Assembly: GCF_002979555.1 (NCBI RefSeq) | Contig: NZ_PCOZ01000007.1 | Location: 264,539 to 328,538, forward strand | Source: Pseudomonas sp. MYb60 | GTDB lineage: Bacteria; Pseudomonadota; Gammaproteobacteria; Pseudomonadales; Pseudomonadaceae | Length of the DNA: 64,000 nucleotides | Direction: 5' to 3' | Part shown: one piece after another, positions 29,913-39,145 of the stretch | Layout of the letters: every line of letters starts with the position of its first letter | Numbering within the stretch: position 1 is the first letter of the stretch | Translations under genes and position numbers: made by a program | The notes under the pieces: generated by a model | Databases searched by the model: none | Told to the model about the DNA's origin: nothing | The model's input: the letters and a program-made list of their open reading frames with translations, nothing else

Positions 29913-31259
29913 TTACAGTGCCTGGTTGGCGTACAGGTAGTCCGTCGCCAACGACGCCAACGTCCTCACCCCCACCACCAGCGCCGATTCATCCACAAAA
30001 AATCCCGGATTGTGGTTAGGCGCCGCCTTGCTCATGTCCTGGTCCCTTGGCGTCACGCCCAGGAACACAAACAGCCCCGGCGCCTCCTTGGCATAAAACG
30101 AGAAGTCTTCGGCGCCACCCACGAGTGGGCCCTGCACCACGTCATCCTTGGCCGCCCAACGCAGGCTCGGCAGCATTTTTTCGGTCAGTGCCGGGTTGTT
30201 AATGGTGGGGTCGTATTTCTCAATAATGGTGACTTCGGCCCTGGCGCCACCGCTTTCGGCGATTTTTTCCACGGTCTGTCGGACATCCGCGTGCAGTTTC
30301 TGGCGGATGCCATAGTCGTAGGAGCGAATGGTGCCGCTCATGTCCACCGACTCTGGAATGATGTTGTAGCGCGTGCCGCCGTTGATGGTGCCAATGCTCA
30401 CCACCGAGGGAAATGACGAGATGTCGGTGCGGCGGCTGACCACGGTCTGCAGGCCAACGATGGTTTGCGCGCCCACGGTGATCGGGTCGATACCGTCCCA
30501 GGGGCGACCGGCGTGGGTCTGTTTGCCAAGGATCTTGATGCGCAGGTCATCCGAACTGGCCAGGGTCGGTCCCGGACGGTAGGCAATCTGGCCGGCGGGC
30601 ACACCGGCCCATACGTGGAGGCCGAACACCGCGTCTGGCTTGGGCGCTTTCATCACGCCTTCCTGCACCATCATTTTTGCGCCCCAGGTGTTCTTGCCGT
30701 CGGGGATGAAGTCGCTAGGGCCTTCCTCGGCCGGTTGGAAGTAGAACACCACGGTGCCCGGCAGGCGTTCGCGCATGCCGGTAAGAATCTTCGCCGTGCT
30801 CAGCAGGATGGCGACGTGGGCATCGTGACCACAGGCGTGCATCACGTCGACTTCCTTGCCCAGGTAGGTGCCTTTGGCTTTGGAGGCGAAGGGCAGGTCG
30901 GCGACTTCCTTCACCGGCAGCGCATCCATGTCGGCGCGCAGGGCGACGGTGGGGCCGGGCAGGGCGCCTTTCAGTACCGCCACGACGCCCGTGCGGGCGA
31001 CGCCGGTTTTCACCTCAAGGCCCAGGTCTCGCAGTTGTTTGGCGACCAGTTCGGCTGTACGGGTCTCGGTGTTGCCCAGTTCCGGGTGGGCATGGATGTC
31101 GCGTCGGGTTTCCAGCAGTGTCGGCTCAAGCGCTTTTGCCTGGGCGGCGATTTCCTCCCGGGCACTGTCCTGGCCGCTGCTGGCGGCAATCACGGCACTG
31201 CTGGCGACCCCGCACAGCACGCCGAATATCCATTGATGTGTCAAACCGGTTAACCGCAT
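29913..31259 (-). CDS. Secreted M20-family amidohydrolase
   Basis: 448 residues with an N-terminal hydrophobic signal (WIFGVLCGVASSAVIAASS). The body has the M20D motifs RRDIHAHPELG, RADMDALPV, HACGHDAHVAILL, FQPAEEG and the dimerisation insert with SFPSVVSIGTINGG and YNIIP. These bind two metal ions and hydrolyse N-acyl amino acids, hippurate or similar amides. Export to the periplasm is inferred from the signal. Family members include hippurate hydrolase and IAA-amino acid hydrolases; the substrate cannot be told. AGGAGAGG lies 4 bases before the ATG. The MscS gene ends 16 bases upstream on the same strand, so the two are probably cotranscribed. Confidence 0.9.
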   Translation of the reverse strand: MRLTGLTHQWIFGVLCGVASSAVIAASSGQDSAREEIAAQAKALEPTLLETRRDIHAHPELGNTETRTAELVAKQLRDLGLEVKTGVARTGVVAVLKGALPGPTVALRADMDALPVKEVADLPFASKAKGTYLGKEVDVMHACGHDAHVAILLSTAKILTGMRERLPGTVVFYFQPAEEGPSDFIPDGKNTWGAKMMVQEGVMKAPKPDAVFGLHVWAGVPAGQIAYRPGPTLASSDDLRIKILGKQTHAGRPWDGIDPITVGAQTIVGLQTVVSRRTDISSFPSVVSIGTINGGTRYNIIPESVDMSGTIRSYDYGIRQKLHADVRQTVEKIAESGGARAEVTIIEKYDPTINNPALTEKMLPSLRWAAKDDVVQGPLVGGAEDFSFYAKEAPGLFVFLGVTPRDQDMSKAAPNHNPGFFVDESALVVGVRTLASLATDYLYANQAL

Positions 31260-31275
31260 AAGGACCTCTCCTGAG

Positions 31276-33441
31276 TTATTGTTGTTGATCTTTCTCCTGC
31301 ACAGTGCCGGCGGTCACCACCTGCACACTCAAGCGCGGCGTGGCCAGGTCCAACCCTGCTTCATCCAGATGCCGCTTCAACGACAGGTTGAACGCCCGGG
31401 ACACTTCCCACTGCTTGATCGGCGCCGTCTTGAACCGTGCGCGCAGGATCGCGCTGCCCGACTCGAAACTTTCCACCCCTTGAATCTCCAGCGGCGACCA
31501 GATATTGCGGCGCTGCAGCGGGTCGTTGCGCATCTTCTGGCCGACGTCGCGCATCAGCTTGATCGCGTCGTCGATCTCCATGTTGTACGGGATCGCCACC
31601 CGGAAGATCGCGTAGCCGAACTCCCGCGAGTAGTTCTTGATGCTCTTGATCTCGCTGAACGGAATGGTGTGCACGATGCCGTCGATGTCGCGCAGGCGCA
31701 CCGTGCGGATGGTCAGGCCTTCGACGGTGCCGAGGTGGCCGCCTACGTCCACGTAGTCATCGATGGCCAGAGAGTCTTCGATGATGATGAACAGGCCGGT
31801 GATCAGGTCCGCCACCAGCGACTGCGCACCAAAGCCGATGGCCAGGCCGATCACACCGGCACCGGCCAGCAGTGGCGTGACGTTCATGCCCATGTTCGCC
31901 AGGGCAACGATGGCGGCGATGATGAAGATGGTCACGAACAGCACGTTGCGGATCAACGGCATCATGGTCTGCGCGCGCGCATTGGCCAGGCCTTTGCGTG
32001 AGCGGGTGAGGGCGTGGTGGATCGCGGTGTCGCTGAGGATCCAGATCAGCCAGGCGAACAGCAGCGTACCCGCCAGCCCGAACAACTTGACGCTGACTTC
32101 GTGGCCATCGCCTTCGGTAAAGCGGATCAGGGACAGGCCCCACACCCGCAGGCCCAGCTCGATGAACACCAGCCAGACCAGCAGGTGGGCAAGGGTGTAG
32201 AAGAAGCTTTTCAACCGCTCTGAGTACAGCGCATGGCGCTTGTGCCCGCGATTGGGCTTGAGCGCGTGCCGACGCACCAGGCCGTTGATCACCATGCACA
32301 GCACCAGCAACACCGTGCACAGCAGTGACTGGCGCAAGGCGGTGCTGGTGTCGCCGGCGGACACGAAGGTGGCGAACAGCGAGATACCCACGAGCAGCAA
32401 GGCCGGGATGTACCAGAACGAACCGACGATTTCGATGGTATCGCTGAGCGCCCGGCGGGTGAGACGGCGGGACAACGGTTGGTTGCGGATCAGGTGGGCG
32501 ATCGGCCGGCGGAACCGCAGGATGAATACGCCAGTGGACAGTGCGGCCATGACATTGGCGACCGTCGCGGCGGTATGGGACAGGTGCTGACCGAGGGCGA
32601 GGACCAATCGCGGATCGCTCAAGGCTTCGCCGAACGCCGCGAAGCTGCCGATCCACCACAGCGGGCGGAAGGCCTGGTGGCGCAGGATATACAGCGCACG
32701 GTGACGGTGCGGGCCGTCGAGCAGGGAAAACGCAATCACGCAGATCGCCGAGAAACAGGTGCCGACCACCAGCGCGTAGGCCAGCACCATCGCCAGTGAC
32801 TTGCCCAGGGACGAGGGCAAGGCGTAGCTGAGGTACACCGTGATCACCAGGGCGATCAGCCACGGGCCGAGTTTGCGCAGGGCGAAGCGAACCATGTCCC
32901 AGGTGCGCGGGTGTTGCGGCAGTTCTTCAGGCAGGCCGAAACGCTCGCGCACGCGGTGGCTGAGCCAGATCAGCGCGTACGCCAGCAGGCTCCACACGGC
33001 GAGGATCAGGGCGAAACCGAAAATGATCGGCAGCCATTCACTGGCCGGCAGCATCAGTGCGTTGAATTCATCCTTGGCCTGATCAATCTCGCTGGACCAA
33101 CGCCCCAGGGGGCTGTCGTCACCGGTAAATTGCGCTTCCAGGCTGGACAGGGTGCCGCCGATCAAGCCCAGCACGCCTTCTTCGGCGGCCGGTTGGGCTT
33201 TTTGCGTGGCGGCGCGCAGTTTTTTCAGGTCGCTGAGCAACTGAGTGCGCTGCTGGTCGTTCTCCAGGGTCTTGATCACCTCGTCCAGCGACTGGCCCAG
33301 CGGCACGTCGGCCTGGGGTTGGGTCTTGGTGCCGCTGCCGAGCAGGCCGGGCAAACCCACGGCGTGGGCAGGCGCGAGTGGCAGCAGGGTGAGCAGGGCG
33401 ATCAGCAGGTAGCAGGGCAGGGCAAACAGGCGGGAGAACAC
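31276..33441 (-). CDS. MscS-family mechanosensitive channel (YbiO/MscM-like)
   Basis: 721 residues beginning at GTG. A signal peptide (to about residue 27, APAHA) and a periplasmic helical region (to about 140) come before many membrane helices. The C-terminal MscS core contains the pore helix and following loop (LLAGAGVIGLAIGFGAQSL), then IEDSLAIDDYVDVGGHLGTVEGLTIRTVRLRD in consecutive parts, and the beta/alpha-beta cytoplasmic domain. The channel releases solutes on hypo-osmotic shock across the inner membrane. The size fits YbiO (about 740 residues) rather than the short MscS. It is upstream of the M20 gene on the same strand. Confidence 0.92.
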   Translation of the reverse strand: MFSRLFALPCYLLIALLTLLPLAPAHAVGLPGLLGSGTKTQPQADVPLGQSLDEVIKTLENDQQRTQLLSDLKKLRAATQKAQPAAEEGVLGLIGGTLSSLEAQFTGDDSPLGRWSSEIDQAKDEFNALMLPASEWLPIIFGFALILAVWSLLAYALIWLSHRVRERFGLPEELPQHPRTWDMVRFALRKLGPWLIALVITVYLSYALPSSLGKSLAMVLAYALVVGTCFSAICVIAFSLLDGPHRHRALYILRHQAFRPLWWIGSFAAFGEALSDPRLVLALGQHLSHTAATVANVMAALSTGVFILRFRRPIAHLIRNQPLSRRLTRRALSDTIEIVGSFWYIPALLLVGISLFATFVSAGDTSTALRQSLLCTVLLVLCMVINGLVRRHALKPNRGHKRHALYSERLKSFFYTLAHLLVWLVFIELGLRVWGLSLIRFTEGDGHEVSVKLFGLAGTLLFAWLIWILSDTAIHHALTRSRKGLANARAQTMMPLIRNVLFVTIFIIAAIVALANMGMNVTPLLAGAGVIGLAIGFGAQSLVADLITGLFIIIEDSLAIDDYVDVGGHLGTVEGLTIRTVRLRDIDGIVHTIPFSEIKSIKNYSREFGYAIFRVAIPYNMEIDDAIKLMRDVGQKMRNDPLQRRNIWSPLEIQGVESFESGSAILRARFKTAPIKQWEVSRAFNLSLKRHLDEAGLDLATPRLSVQVVTAGTVQEKDQQQ

Positions 33442-33493
33442 GAGGCGGTCAACCTTGAAAACGACGGATCAACCGAGTGTACGAGGGCAGGGG

Positions 33494-33670
33494 TCATTCG
33501 GCCAGTTTGGCGAGGATTTTGTAGACCACCGTGCCGAGGATCAGCAGCATGCCGATCCACATGCCGAATACGCCCAAGGGTTTGTCTCGAAAGTTGAAAC
33601 CCACGGCGAGCATGATCATGCCGATCAGAATCGGGATCAGCATGGCGTGGAACGAGGACATGGAGATCAT
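33494..33670 (-). CDS. Small inner-membrane protein, unknown
   Basis: 58 residues from ATG 33670 (an ATG at 33661 is equally possible). Two hydrophobic helices, FHAMLIPILIGMIMLAVGF and FGMWIGMLLILGTVVYKIL, are separated by a charged loop FRDKPLG. I do not recognise a family. It is upstream of and on the same strand as the MscS-type channel, with a gap of about 50 bases, so it may be cotranscribed. No good Shine-Dalgarno is seen. Confidence 0.65.
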   Translation of the reverse strand: MISMSSFHAMLIPILIGMIMLAVGFNFRDKPLGVFGMWIGMLLILGTVVYKILAKLAE

Positions 33671-33761
33671 GGTGCGACGGCCTTGTCGGAGTGGGAATAC
33701 TGACAAGTCTAGGTCGGATTCATGGAAGTGGAAGTGATATGGGTCAGGTTAATGCAGACCC

Positions 33762-33810
33762 CAATGTGGGAGGGGGCAAGTCGAGTCGTCGCACCGCCCC
33801 TCCCACATCT
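33762..33810. repeat. REP palindrome
   Basis: AATGTGGGAGGGGC and GCCCCTCCCACATT-type arms (GCACCGCCCCTCCCACAT on the right) bracket AAGTCGAGTCGTC. It lies between the small membrane gene and the 3' end of apeB and belongs to the same group as the elements at 42817 and 57970. Confidence 0.75.
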
Positions 33811-33832
33811 GGTTTTGCATCGGGCCTTGAGA

Positions 33833-35122
33833 TCAGGGCAGGTCACGACTCGCGTAAAACGCTCCCAGCACTTTCACCAAATGCGCCAGGTCATGGCTAC
33901 CGCACAACTCGCGAACCGAGTGCATGGCAAACGTCGGCAAGCCGATGTCCACGGTGCGCACGCCCAGGTGGCTGGCGGTGATCGGGCCGATGGTGGAGCC
34001 GCAGCCCATGTCGCTGCGTACCACAAAGCTTTGCACCGGCACTTCTTCGGCCATGCACAGGTGGCGGAAGAACCCGGCGGTTTCGCTGTTGGTCGCGTAG
34101 CGCTGGTTGCTGTTGACCTTGATCACCGGGCCCGCGTTGAGCTTGGGGCCGTGGTTGGCGTCATGCTTGTCGGCGTAGTTCGGGTGCACACCGTGGGCGT
34201 TGTCCGCAGAGACCAACAGGGATTTCTGAATGGTGCGTACGAATTCGTCACCTTCCGGCAGCAGGCGGCGCAGGGTCTGTTCCAGCATCGGGCCATCGGC
34301 ACCGCAGGCGGAGCAGGAGCCGACTTCTTCGTGGTCGTTGCACACCAACACGCAGGTTTCGTCGCTGTCGCTGGTGAGCAACGCTTGCAGCCCGGCGTAA
34401 CAGGACAGCAGGTTGTCCAGGCGGGCGCCGGCGATGAAGTCACCGTTCAGGCCGATCACTGCAGCGCTCTGCGTGTCGTAGAAACTCAACTCGTAATCAA
34501 GCACCACGTCGGCGTTCAGGCCATGCTCGCGTGCCAACTGCTCGGTGAGCACAGCGCGGAAGTCGACACGCTCGTCGCCGGCAAACTGGGCGAGGATCGG
34601 CGGCAGTTCGGTCTGGGCATTGATCGGCCAGCCCTGGTTGGCTTCCCGGTTCAGGTGAATCGCCAGGTTGGGGATGATGGCGATCGGCAGCTTGAAGTCG
34701 ATCAACTGGCTTTCGACCTTGCCGTCGCGGCGGAAGGTCACGCGGCCGGCGAGGGACAGGTCGCGGTCGAACCACGGCGCCAGCAGCGCGCCGCCGTAGA
34801 CCTCCACACCCAATTGCCAGAAGCCCTGGCGTTGCAGCTCCGGCTGGGGCTTGACCCGCAGGCACGGGCTGTCAGTGTGGGCGCCGACCAGGCGGATGCC
34901 GCCTTGCAACGGTGAGTGGCGGCCGAGCTTGAAGGCAATGATCGAGGAATCGTTGCGGGTCACGTAGTAGCGACCGTTGGCTTCGGTGGTCCAGGTGTCG
35001 CGCTCGTCGAGACGCTGGTAACCGGCTGCTTCCAGGCGCTGGGCCAGGGCAGCAGTGGCATGAAAAGGAGTAGGGGAGGCCTTGAGGAAGTCGATCAGGC
35101 CTTGATTCAACGCTTCGCGCAT
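33833..35122 (-). CDS. apeB: M18 family aminopeptidase
   Basis: 429 residues, full length for the M18 (aminopeptidase I / ApeB) family. Metal and catalytic motifs are visible: [41 protein letters not shown] and the final [11 protein letters not shown]. The enzyme is a cytoplasmic dodecameric metalloprotease removing N-terminal, often acidic, residues. The start [21 protein letters not shown] is typical. Both sides carry REP elements, and no operon partner is close. Confidence 0.95.
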   Translation of the reverse strand: MREALNQGLIDFLKASPTPFHATAALAQRLEAAGYQRLDERDTWTTEANGRYYVTRNDSSIIAFKLGRHSPLQGGIRLVGAHTDSPCLRVKPQPELQRQGFWQLGVEVYGGALLAPWFDRDLSLAGRVTFRRDGKVESQLIDFKLPIAIIPNLAIHLNREANQGWPINAQTELPPILAQFAGDERVDFRAVLTEQLAREHGLNADVVLDYELSFYDTQSAAVIGLNGDFIAGARLDNLLSCYAGLQALLTSDSDETCVLVCNDHEEVGSCSACGADGPMLEQTLRRLLPEGDEFVRTIQKSLLVSADNAHGVHPNYADKHDANHGPKLNAGPVIKVNSNQRYATNSETAGFFRHLCMAEEVPVQSFVVRSDMGCGSTIGPITASHLGVRTVDIGLPTFAMHSVRELCGSHDLAHLVKVLGAFYASRDLP

Positions 35123-35162
35123 AAATAGCTCCAGACAGCAATGCGCGGAGTTTACCGTATTC

Positions 35163-35198
35163 TAAATGTGGTAGGGGGCTTGCCCCCTCCCACATTTG
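35163..35198. repeat. Single REP hairpin
   Basis: AAATGTGGTAGGGGGC pairs with GCCCCCTCCCACATTT around a two-base loop. It lies between the apeB start and the rluA stop and is a singlet of the same REP group as 57970. Confidence 0.75.
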
Positions 35199-35213
35199 AC
35201 TGTGTTCACAGCG

Positions 35214-35849
35214 TTAGAAAGGCGCTGGGCACTCGAAGCGCAAACGCTCGCCGCTCTGCGGGTGGGTGAAGCTGAGCATGCTCGCGTGCAGGCACAGGCG
35301 CGGCCACGCAGCCAGGGCCTGCTCATGGGCGTACAGGCCGTCACCCAGCAGCGGATGGCCGATGGAAAGCATGTGCACACGCAACTGATGCGAACGCCCG
35401 GTAATCGGCGTCAACTCCACACGGCACCAGTCGCCGCACCGCTCCAGCACTTTCCAGAAGGTCAGCGCGTGTTTGCCGAATTCATGGTCTACCACATGGC
35501 GCGGCTTGGTCGGCGGGTCGTAGCGCAGGGGCAGGTCGATGCTGCCGCTGTCCAGTTCCGGTTGGCCCCAAGCCAGGGCGGTGTAGGCCTTTTCTGTTTC
35601 GCGGTCATGAAACTGGCGGGACAGTTCGCGGTGCGTATCGGCATCGCGCGCCAGCAGGATGATCCCCGAGGTTTCCCAGTCCAGGCGATGGACAATGCGG
35701 GCTTCGGGGTAGCCGTTTTCCTGCAGGCGGGTGATCAGGCAGTCCTTGTTGTCATCGGCGCGGCCAGGCACCGAGAGCAGCAGGGTCGGCTTGTTCACCA
35801 CCAGGACAGCATCGTCCTGATGAAGGATATGAATATTGGACAACGGCAT
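35214..35849 (-). CDS. rluA: Dual-specificity rRNA/tRNA pseudouridine synthase RluA
   Basis: 211 residues from MPLSNIHILHQ. The catalytic motif ARIVHRLDWETSG (Asp57) and KAYTALAWG, ITGRSHQLRVHM, HPLLGD and HASMLSFTHP are those of the RluA family. Lack of an S4 domain and small size (E. coli RluA is 219 residues) favour RluA, which modifies U746 of 23S rRNA and U32 of several tRNAs, over RluC/RluD. An upstream in-frame start at 35867 would add six residues. REP elements flank both ends. Confidence 0.9.
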   Translation of the reverse strand: MPLSNIHILHQDDAVLVVNKPTLLLSVPGRADDNKDCLITRLQENGYPEARIVHRLDWETSGIILLARDADTHRELSRQFHDRETEKAYTALAWGQPELDSGSIDLPLRYDPPTKPRHVVDHEFGKHALTFWKVLERCGDWCRVELTPITGRSHQLRVHMLSIGHPLLGDGLYAHEQALAAWPRLCLHASMLSFTHPQSGERLRFECPAPF

Positions 35850-35900
35850 TAAACAGCCTCGTAACAAACGCCAACGGCGGCTCCGTTACGATCCCCTGCT

Positions 35901-36002
35901 CTGTAGGAGCGAGCTTGCTCGCGAAAGGCTCAAGAACGCCACATTCATTCTGAATGAATGCGGCGCCCTCAGGTTTTTCGCGAGCAAGCTCGCTCCTACA
36001 GT
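35901..36002. repeat. REPIN (GTAGGAGCGAGC type)
   Basis: CTGTAGGAGCGAGCTTGCTC at the left and its inverted copy GAGCAAGCTCGCTCCTACAG at the right enclose about 60 bases. The same element occurs at 44847-44947 and 47593-47694. It lies between rluA and minE. Confidence 0.88.
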
Positions 36003-36052
36003 GTGGTACAGGGAACCGGGTAACGGAGCCGCCGTGGCGGTTGCCTGTTCGC

Positions 36053-36307
36053 TTAGCGATCAGGCAGGGTGATGTTGAGTTCCAGAATCGAGCAGCTGCC
36101 GTCATTTTCCAGGGCGACATGCACGTCATCGTTGCCGATGTTGACGTACTTGCGGATCACCTCGACCAGTTCCTTCTGCAAGGCTGGCAGGTAGTCCGGC
36201 GTGCTGCGTTGGCCGCGTTCGTGCGCCACGATGATCTGTAGACGCTCTTTCGCTACCGACGCGGTCGTTGGCTTTTTGTTGGCGCGAAAGAAGTCGAGAA
36301 ATTTCAT
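36053..36307 (-). CDS. minE: Cell division topological specificity factor MinE
   Basis: 84 residues, standard length. The N-terminal MinD-binding part [31 protein letters not shown] and the C-terminal topological domain [18 protein letters not shown] (in consecutive parts) are intact. MinE stimulates MinD ATPase and drives pole-to-pole oscillation so that the division inhibitor MinC is lowest at mid-cell. It follows minD by three bases in the same operon. Confidence 0.97.
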   Translation of the reverse strand: MKFLDFFRANKKPTTASVAKERLQIIVAHERGQRSTPDYLPALQKELVEVIRKYVNIGNDDVHVALENDGSCSILELNITLPDR

Positions 36308-36310
36308 TGT

Positions 36311-37123
36311 TTAGTTGCCTCCAAAGATACGCTCGAAGAATCCCTTCTTCTTGACATCGAGGAAGCGATGTTCCACGGACTTGCCCAGCAGGCGATCGAC
36401 GGCATCGCTGTACGCCTGGCCGGCGTCGCTCTGGTCGTCAAGAATCACCGGAACACCCTGGTTGGAGGCTTTCAGGACCGCCTGGGATTCCGGAATCACG
36501 CCCAGCAGGGTCACTGCGAGGATTTCCTTCACGTCTTCAACACCGAGCATTTCGCCATTGCTGACACGCTCAGGGTTGTAGCGGGTGAGCAGCAGGTGCT
36601 CCTTGATCGGGTCCTGACCTTCTTCGGCGCGCTTGGACTTGCTGGCCAGCAGGCCGAGCATGCGATCAGAGTCACGTACGGAGGAGACTTCCGGGTTGGT
36701 CACGACGATGGCCTCATCGGCGAAGTACATCGCCAGGTGAGCACCGGTCTCGATACCGGCCGGGGAATCACACACTACGTATTCGAAGTTTTCCTTCAGC
36801 TCAGCCAGGACTTTGCCTACGCCTTCCTTGGTCAGCGCATCTTTGTCGCGGGTCTGGCTGGCGGCCAGTACGTACAGGTTCTCAAGGCGCTTGTCCTTGA
36901 TCAGGGCCTGTTGCAGGTTGGCTTCGCCGTTCACCACGTTGACGAAGTCGTACACCACGCGGCGCTCGCAGCCCATGATCAGGTCGAGGTTACGCAAACC
37001 GACGTCGAAGTCGACGATGACTGTCTTGTGGCCGCGCAGAGCGAGGCCGGTACCGATAGCGGCGCTGGTGGTGGTCTTACCCACACCACCCTTGCCGGAT
37101 GTAACCACGAGAATCTTGGCCAA
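36311..37123 (-). CDS. minD: Septum site-determining ATPase MinD
   Basis: 270 residues. The deviant Walker A motif GKGGVGKTT (Lys11 and Lys16), the A' region DFDVGLRNLDLIMG, Walker B-like YVVCDSPAGIE and the C-terminal amphipathic membrane-targeting helix (KKKGFFERIFGG) are present. MinD binds the membrane with ATP and recruits MinC and MinE. It is directly upstream of minE, and minC lies 200 bases upstream on the same strand. Confidence 0.98.
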   Translation of the reverse strand: MAKILVVTSGKGGVGKTTTSAAIGTGLALRGHKTVIVDFDVGLRNLDLIMGCERRVVYDFVNVVNGEANLQQALIKDKRLENLYVLAASQTRDKDALTKEGVGKVLAELKENFEYVVCDSPAGIETGAHLAMYFADEAIVVTNPEVSSVRDSDRMLGLLASKSKRAEEGQDPIKEHLLLTRYNPERVSNGEMLGVEDVKEILAVTLLGVIPESQAVLKASNQGVPVILDDQSDAGQAYSDAVDRLLGKSVEHRFLDVKKKGFFERIFGGN

Positions 37124-37323
37124 GGTGTTTCACCCCTAAGGAAAAAGGACTTTTCGGTCCCTGAAAAACATCTCTTGGAACTCGCTGCAGGCGGACAGCC
37201 TTTGTAAGAAAAAGATGTGATTTCCGTGAGGAAACGCCAACTTCCATTTATTCCTACACAAGTAATGCCGGTTTCGCTGTGCTATCAGAGTTTAGAGATG
37301 CTTGGAAAATGCGGCAGTATCCG

Positions 37324-38061
37324 TTAAAGACGGGTGATGTTCAACACATCGCCCGACAGGCTGACCTGCACCCCGGCCCCCCACAGTGGATCGCGGCGCA
37401 AATCTTCTGAAACCTTGTACTGACCCGCGATGGACACTAGCTCAGCGGTCAATTGCTGGCAAAAAATACGGGCCTTTGTATCACCCTTGATGCCGGCGAG
37501 GGCACGCCCACGCATTGGGCCGTATACATGGATGTTGCCATCGGCGAGAAGTTCCGCCCCCGGGCTGACCGACGCGACCACCACAAGGTCACCGCCCTGG
37601 GCGTAAATCTGCTGTCCGCCCCGTACGGGAGAGGTGATGATCTTTGTAGGCCTGATCACCGGCTCGGGCGGTTTTTCCGGTTTTTTCTTCTCTTCACCGA
37701 CCAATGGTTCCAGCGGACGCTCGCGCGCACCGGACGGTGGAAGTACTGGCAATTCAATAGCAATGGCGGCGGCGATGTCTTCGATACGGCTGGCACGGAT
37801 CGCCAGGGTGCGCAGGCCATGGGAGCGGCACACCCGCATCAGGCCCGGCAGGTCGATGGTGCCTTGGCCGGCGGGCAGTTTGTCCAGGGCCAGCACCAGC
37901 GGGGCATTGTTGAAGAAATTCGGCGCGAGGGCGACCTTGGCGGCGAGCTGGCGGTCCAGGGCGTCGAGGTCGTTGCGGGCCAGTTCCAGCACGGTAATGG
38001 CGAGCATGCTGCCTTTCAGCTGGAACACGGGATCTTGGTCTAGCGGTTCGGTTTTGCTCAT
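37324..38061 (-). CDS. minC: Septum site-determining protein MinC
   Basis: 245 residues from [11 protein letters not shown]. The N-terminal FtsZ-inhibiting domain (about 1-105) is joined by a charged Pro/Lys-rich linker ([13 protein letters not shown]) to the C-terminal beta-helix that binds MinD ([40 protein letters not shown]). The frame is open 22 codons further upstream, but those lack MinC character. The 200-base gap to minD may hold a separate promoter. It is divergent from the LpxL-type acyltransferase gene. Confidence 0.96.
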   Translation of the reverse strand: MSKTEPLDQDPVFQLKGSMLAITVLELARNDLDALDRQLAAKVALAPNFFNNAPLVLALDKLPAGQGTIDLPGLMRVCRSHGLRTLAIRASRIEDIAAAIAIELPVLPPSGARERPLEPLVGEEKKKPEKPPEPVIRPTKIITSPVRGGQQIYAQGGDLVVVASVSPGAELLADGNIHVYGPMRGRALAGIKGDTKARIFCQQLTAELVSIAGQYKVSEDLRRDPLWGAGVQVSLSGDVLNITRL

Positions 38062-38179
38062 GGTCGGCGAAAGCGGCTTGTCACGAAAAGTGTCGAGACT
38101 TATAACGAGAACACTCACTGGCCGCAAGCCGAGTCGAACCGTTGTAGAATGCGCGGCCCTGTCTTTACCGGAATCTGTA

Positions 38180-39115
38180 ATGGATCGCCCGCGTTTTCGA
38201 GCTGTATTTTTTCACCCGCGTTTCTGGCTGCTATGGCTGGGGCTCGGCCTGCTGTGGCTGGTCACCCAACTGCCGTATCGCGTGCTGCTGACCATTGGTC
38301 GCCTGCTGGGTGCCGGCATGTACCACGTGGCCGGTGAACGTCGCCGCATTGCCGCGCGAAACCTGGAACTGTGCTTCCCGGAAAAAACCGCCCAAGAGCG
38401 TAAACATTTACTAAAAGAAAACTTTGCCTCCACCGGCATTGCCTTCTTTGAAATGGCCATGAGCTGGTGGTGGTCGCGTCAGCGCCTGGCGCGCCTGGCC
38501 CATGTCGAAGGCCTGGAACACCTCAAGCAGGCCCAACTGGATGGCCGGGGCGTGATCCTCATGGCCCTGCACTTCACCACCCTGGAAATCGGTGCGGCCC
38601 TGCTGGGGCAGACGCACACCATCGATGGCATGTACCGTGAACACGGCAACCCGCTGTTCGACTTCATCCAGCGCCGTGGCCGTGAGCGTCACAACTTCGA
38701 TTCCCTCGCGATCGAACGCGAAGACGTGCGCGGCATGCTCAAGCTGCTGCGTGCCGGCCGCGCTATCTGGTACGCACCGGACCAGGACTACGGCGCCAAG
38801 CAAAGCATCTTCGTGCCGTTGTTCGGTATCCAGGCCGCCACCGTGACGGCCACCAGCAAGTTCGCGCGCCTGGGCAAGGCGCTGGTGGTGCCGTTCACCC
38901 AGGAACGCCTGGCCGATGGCAGCGGCTACCGACTGGTGATCCACCCGCCGCTCACCGACTTCCCCGGCGAAAGCGATGAAGTCGATTGCCTGCGCATCAA
39001 CCAGTGGATCGAAGCCTCGGTGCGCGAATGCCCCGAGCAGTATTTGTGGACCCATCGCCGCTTCAAGAGCCGACCACCGGGTGAGCCCAAACTGTACGAA
39101 AAGCGCCGAAAATAA
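38180..39115 (+). CDS. Lipid A biosynthesis lauroyl acyltransferase (LpxL/HtrB type)
   Basis: 311 residues. It has an N-terminal membrane helix ([21 protein letters not shown]), then the acyltransferase core with catalytic H-x4-E in [10 protein letters not shown] and the downstream motifs [17 protein letters not shown] and FTQERL. These enzymes add a secondary acyl chain to Kdo2-lipid IVA at the inner membrane. Pseudomonas genomes usually hold more than one paralogue, so I leave the symbol open. The frame is open far upstream across minC on the other strand, but the ATG at 38180 is where the family begins. Confidence 0.93.
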   Translation: MDRPRFRAVFFHPRFWLLWLGLGLLWLVTQLPYRVLLTIGRLLGAGMYHVAGERRRIAARNLELCFPEKTAQERKHLLKENFASTGIAFFEMAMSWWWSRQRLARLAHVEGLEHLKQAQLDGRGVILMALHFTTLEIGAALLGQTHTIDGMYREHGNPLFDFIQRRGRERHNFDSLAIEREDVRGMLKLLRAGRAIWYAPDQDYGAKQSIFVPLFGIQAATVTATSKFARLGKALVVPFTQERLADGSGYRLVIHPPLTDFPGESDEVDCLRINQWIEASVRECPEQYLWTHRRFKSRPPGEPKLYEKRRK

Positions 39116-39145
39116 TAACGACCTTCCCCCACATGGAGTGATGCG

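Noticed and set aside
31757..32863. 368-codon minus-strand frame within the MscS-type gene
   Set aside because: It is a shifted frame of the channel gene on the same strand, rich in Arg/Pro/His, and the true frame has complete MscS motifs.
37634..38179. Long N-terminal extension of the LpxL-type acyltransferase frame
   Set aside because: It overlaps minC on the opposite strand and looks like random Arg/Ser-rich sequence; the acyltransferase family begins at the ATG at 38180.
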